Of a DNA stretch of 64,000 bases, positions 61,401 to 64,000 are shown in pieces. Both the position numbers and the translations under genes were made by a program. Every line of letters starts with the position of its first letter. Position 1 is the first letter of the stretch. Location of the stretch: assembly GCF_949628215.1 (NCBI RefSeq), contig NC_134283.1, positions 4,395,610 to 4,459,609 on the forward strand. Reading direction: 5' to 3'. A model generated the notes under the pieces. That model was not told where the DNA came from and made no database searches. It saw only the letters and a program-made list of their open reading frames with translations. Origin of the DNA: Phalacrocorax aristotelis (lineage: Eukaryota > Chordata > Aves > Suliformes > Phalacrocoracidae).

Positions 61401-64000
61401 GAAGCAGCAACCTATTCAGCCAGTGCAACTGCAGGCTGGCTGCCCTTAGGGCCTGCTCTGATATCTCCTTACGAAGCAGGTCAGGAATAGGCTGACTTTT
61501 CTACAGATTAAGGAGAAAGTACAACTTCCTCATCAAGCTGAGCAGAAGTTCAAAACTCTTTCTCTCTTCTTTCTGGCTATTTTGTTAGGAAGAAAGGTTT
61601 GCCTGCCTCCACCTCAGTTATTACAGGAGGTTTCCATTCCAGATAAGCCACTGACTTCAATGCCATATGTGTTTTCCTACAAGTAAAAGTATTCCTACCT
61701 GCTCTGAGATTTGTTAGGAGTTGTCTCTTGTACAGAAAGAGCAAGTTACCTTTAAGTCAGTTAAGTAACTTCTCTGAAATCTGTACTGTGAACTAAATTC
61801 AAATGAAAGCACAGTTAACTGAAAGTATAATAAAGAATGAGCAGAGAATGTCTTATTCTACTGATGGGTAGCATGACACCACAGGCAGAAATCATCAGTC
61901 ACATGGTACAATGAAAAGCACAGAGTAAAGAATAGCCTACACACATTTACCCAGTTAAGTTAGACTAGGAATAGAAACTTGCATTATAATTTGGCCTTAA
62001 TGGTCTTCTCATTGTTTAGAATTCAGAAAAGTCAGTTTTCATGCACTAAACAATATTCCTTCTTGAGAATTCACCTATCATTGTGTGGTTTTGCTCACAA
62101 GTCCTACAGTTTCTCAAGAGAAACTTAATTAAACAATAGTGATAAATTGGCAGGGCTGCACAAAGTAATGAATGACTGCCTTTCTGGTGATTAAATGCAG
62201 ATGCCATTGGTTCTAAGCAGCATAATCATCAGGAAAAAAAAAATATTTCTTCTTAAACTTCTGCCAATCGTTCACGAACACCACACCAGTACCGGCGACA
62301 CTTATGGTCACTTTTAAGATTTCTGGGCAGCTTTTGTGACTTTAGGCATACTTTCCTAAAGAGGCATATCAGAAATTAAGAAATTCCGTAGTCTCCAAGT
62401 CTCATCTGGAGAGCAATGCCATTAGAGGCATTTCCCAGGTTGGCACTGATGTACGGTTTCAATTCTGCAGACAACAAACGTACATTCTTAGCTTCGAAGA
62501 CCCAGACTGTTCAGACACATTTGCAAAAACTGGAAGTGCACAGTCACAACTTACTCTCACTTTTTAGAGATGATCATAAGAAAGCAAGGATATAATCTCG
62601 CTAATCAGATTCACAGAGATGGACTGCAAAGAATAAGAGTGGGCCATTATGTATTGATTACAAAGAGCATCTCTTTCAACTTCTGAGTAAAATGACTAAC
62701 TCTTTTTTTGAAGAGTCCTGAATATTTGTTCAGAGCCAATACAATATGGCTCTTGGGCTTCCCACTGGTTGGAAAGGAAGGAAATCTGTAAGAGTGGTAG
62801 CTGGATTTTTCATATGAATAAAATTACTGTAACAGTTGTTTCTCCTTTTTTTATGCTTAGGTGACAAAAGCGGATTTTAGTGGGTTTTTTTTTTTTTATT
62901 TTGCTCGCTTAGTACCACTATTTCTACCCATTATATCTTCTTTTGTTGCGAGATTACTGTCCTCTGGGGGGAGAAATTATAACTCTCTGGGTCTGGTACT
63001 AAACCACTTTATGTAAATAGAATGCAAGACAGCTTTTGTATTAGGTATAGCACTTTCTACAGAATTTGAACAATCATGAGGCAAGCTTTTTATAACTCAC
63101 TTGGCTTTACTTCCCTAGCTCTCTCAAGGATATTATTATTTTTATTTGTTTTTTAATCTCCTGAACATTATGATCATTGAGGCAACTGCTTTCCAAAACT
63201 CTTAGTAACCAGCCCTTTCGGAGAAAGGTCTCGTGAACATTGCAGATTATGCTAAATCAAGGCATAGTCTATTTCCTCCACTTCCAAAGCTCCATAAGAA
63301 ACTTAACTGTATCTGCATTCCAGTACCTGGCTCCTTTTGAATTTTAAAGCCTAATGGGACTTACACTGGGAGTCGAAACATGATTTTATGACTGAATCAG
63401 ATCTGTCTTAAGAAAATGTCACTTCTCCCAGGAGAGGTCAGCTAAGCTTCACCGGGAAAGTGTTGGGATTTACTCACATGGACTCTGCATGTTATTCTTC
63501 CCCCCTGCCCCAAGCAGAAGCAGTTCCTGACCTGAATCCTAGCAGACCAGGCCAACTGTTGTTTACTGCCACTTCACCATTCCCCGATGACGTAATTTTT
63601 TCAGAGAAGTATAAGGAACTAAACCTAAGAACTGAAGAATAAACAGCTCCTGATAGTTTAAACAGACTCAAATGACAGTTCTGCATATACGACCATCCTT
63701 TGACTCAAACCAAACCATCAGTTAACTTTGATATTGGCTATTCAAAAACAAAATAGAAAAAAAAATCCTTGGGTTTTTCCCTTGGTGATGATTTTGTTTA
63801 AAGATGTTCACTCAGCTGTGCTTTTCTCCCGAAAGTCTTGAACTGGAGATTGTTCTTTTTGTGCAGCCATAGTTAAGCTGAACCAACAATCAGTAATAAA
63901 TTTGTGTCCATCAGTTTGTAGTTCCCCATCACTTCCATTAGCAGAGTGTGCTTTTTCCACTCAGAAGTGATTCTATTTCAGAGTGATCTCATTTCAGCTG
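58485..64000. other. Intergenic DNA to window end, no gene seen
   Basis: No gene, RNA or clear transposon was found. A perfect 18-base palindrome in a pentameric GAA/TTC array lies at 60003-60025, and a T run lies at about 62887-62899. The remainder is AT-rich and featureless to the eye. Confidence 0.5.
60003..60025. repeat. Palindrome in a TTC/GAA pentamer array
   Basis: TTCTATTCTAGAATAGAA (60003-60020) is its own reverse complement. TTC or GAA triplets recur every 5 bases at 60003, 60008, 60013, 60018 and 60023, so the centre contains the TTCnnGAA core of a heat shock element. It may equally be a short TATTC/GAATA microsatellite. Confidence 0.7.

Overview
This is a vertebrate nuclear window, almost certainly from a bird. 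It carries a compact intron-containing gene with a CpG-island promoter. It also carries CR1 LINE 3' ends with the characteristic ATTCTATGATTCT-type tail, and a solo LTR of a kind I know as common in bird genomes. Nothing prokaryotic is present, and almost none of the many short open frames shows coding character. I cannot name the species.

Region 1 (1-4010) holds the only protein gene I can support: HSBP1, heat shock factor binding protein 1, on the + strand. It encodes 76 aa across three coding exons, with a fourth exon that is only 3' UTR. The promoter lies in a CpG island and contains a ZNF143-type ACTACA...TTCCC motif. The second intron is an AT-AC intron with an intact U12-type 5' splice site, branch site and 3' AC, so this gene depends on the minor spliceosome.

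Region 2 (4010-64000) is about 60 kb without a recognisable gene. It holds moderately AT-rich single-copy DNA with scattered repeats. These are a minus-strand solo LTR (5681-6247), several very old MIR-like SINE remnants (clearest at 18550-18716), an old minus-strand CR1 fragment (24548-24775), a short CR1 3' end (58418-58484), simple repeats, and a possible tRNA-like relic near 49100-49178. In human, as I recall, HSBP1 sits between CDH13 and MLYCD with a long empty interval on the MLYCD side. The desert here would fit that layout, but neither neighbour is visible.

The most unusual object is at 40306-40904. A full-length 121-nt 5S rRNA sequence is joined without a gap to a CR1 3' end on the same strand. 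The unit has no run of four T until its extreme 3' end, so RNA polymerase III could transcribe it in full. This is the architecture of a 5S-rRNA-derived SINE mobilised by CR1. One copy alone cannot separate a true SINE family from a single template-switch event.
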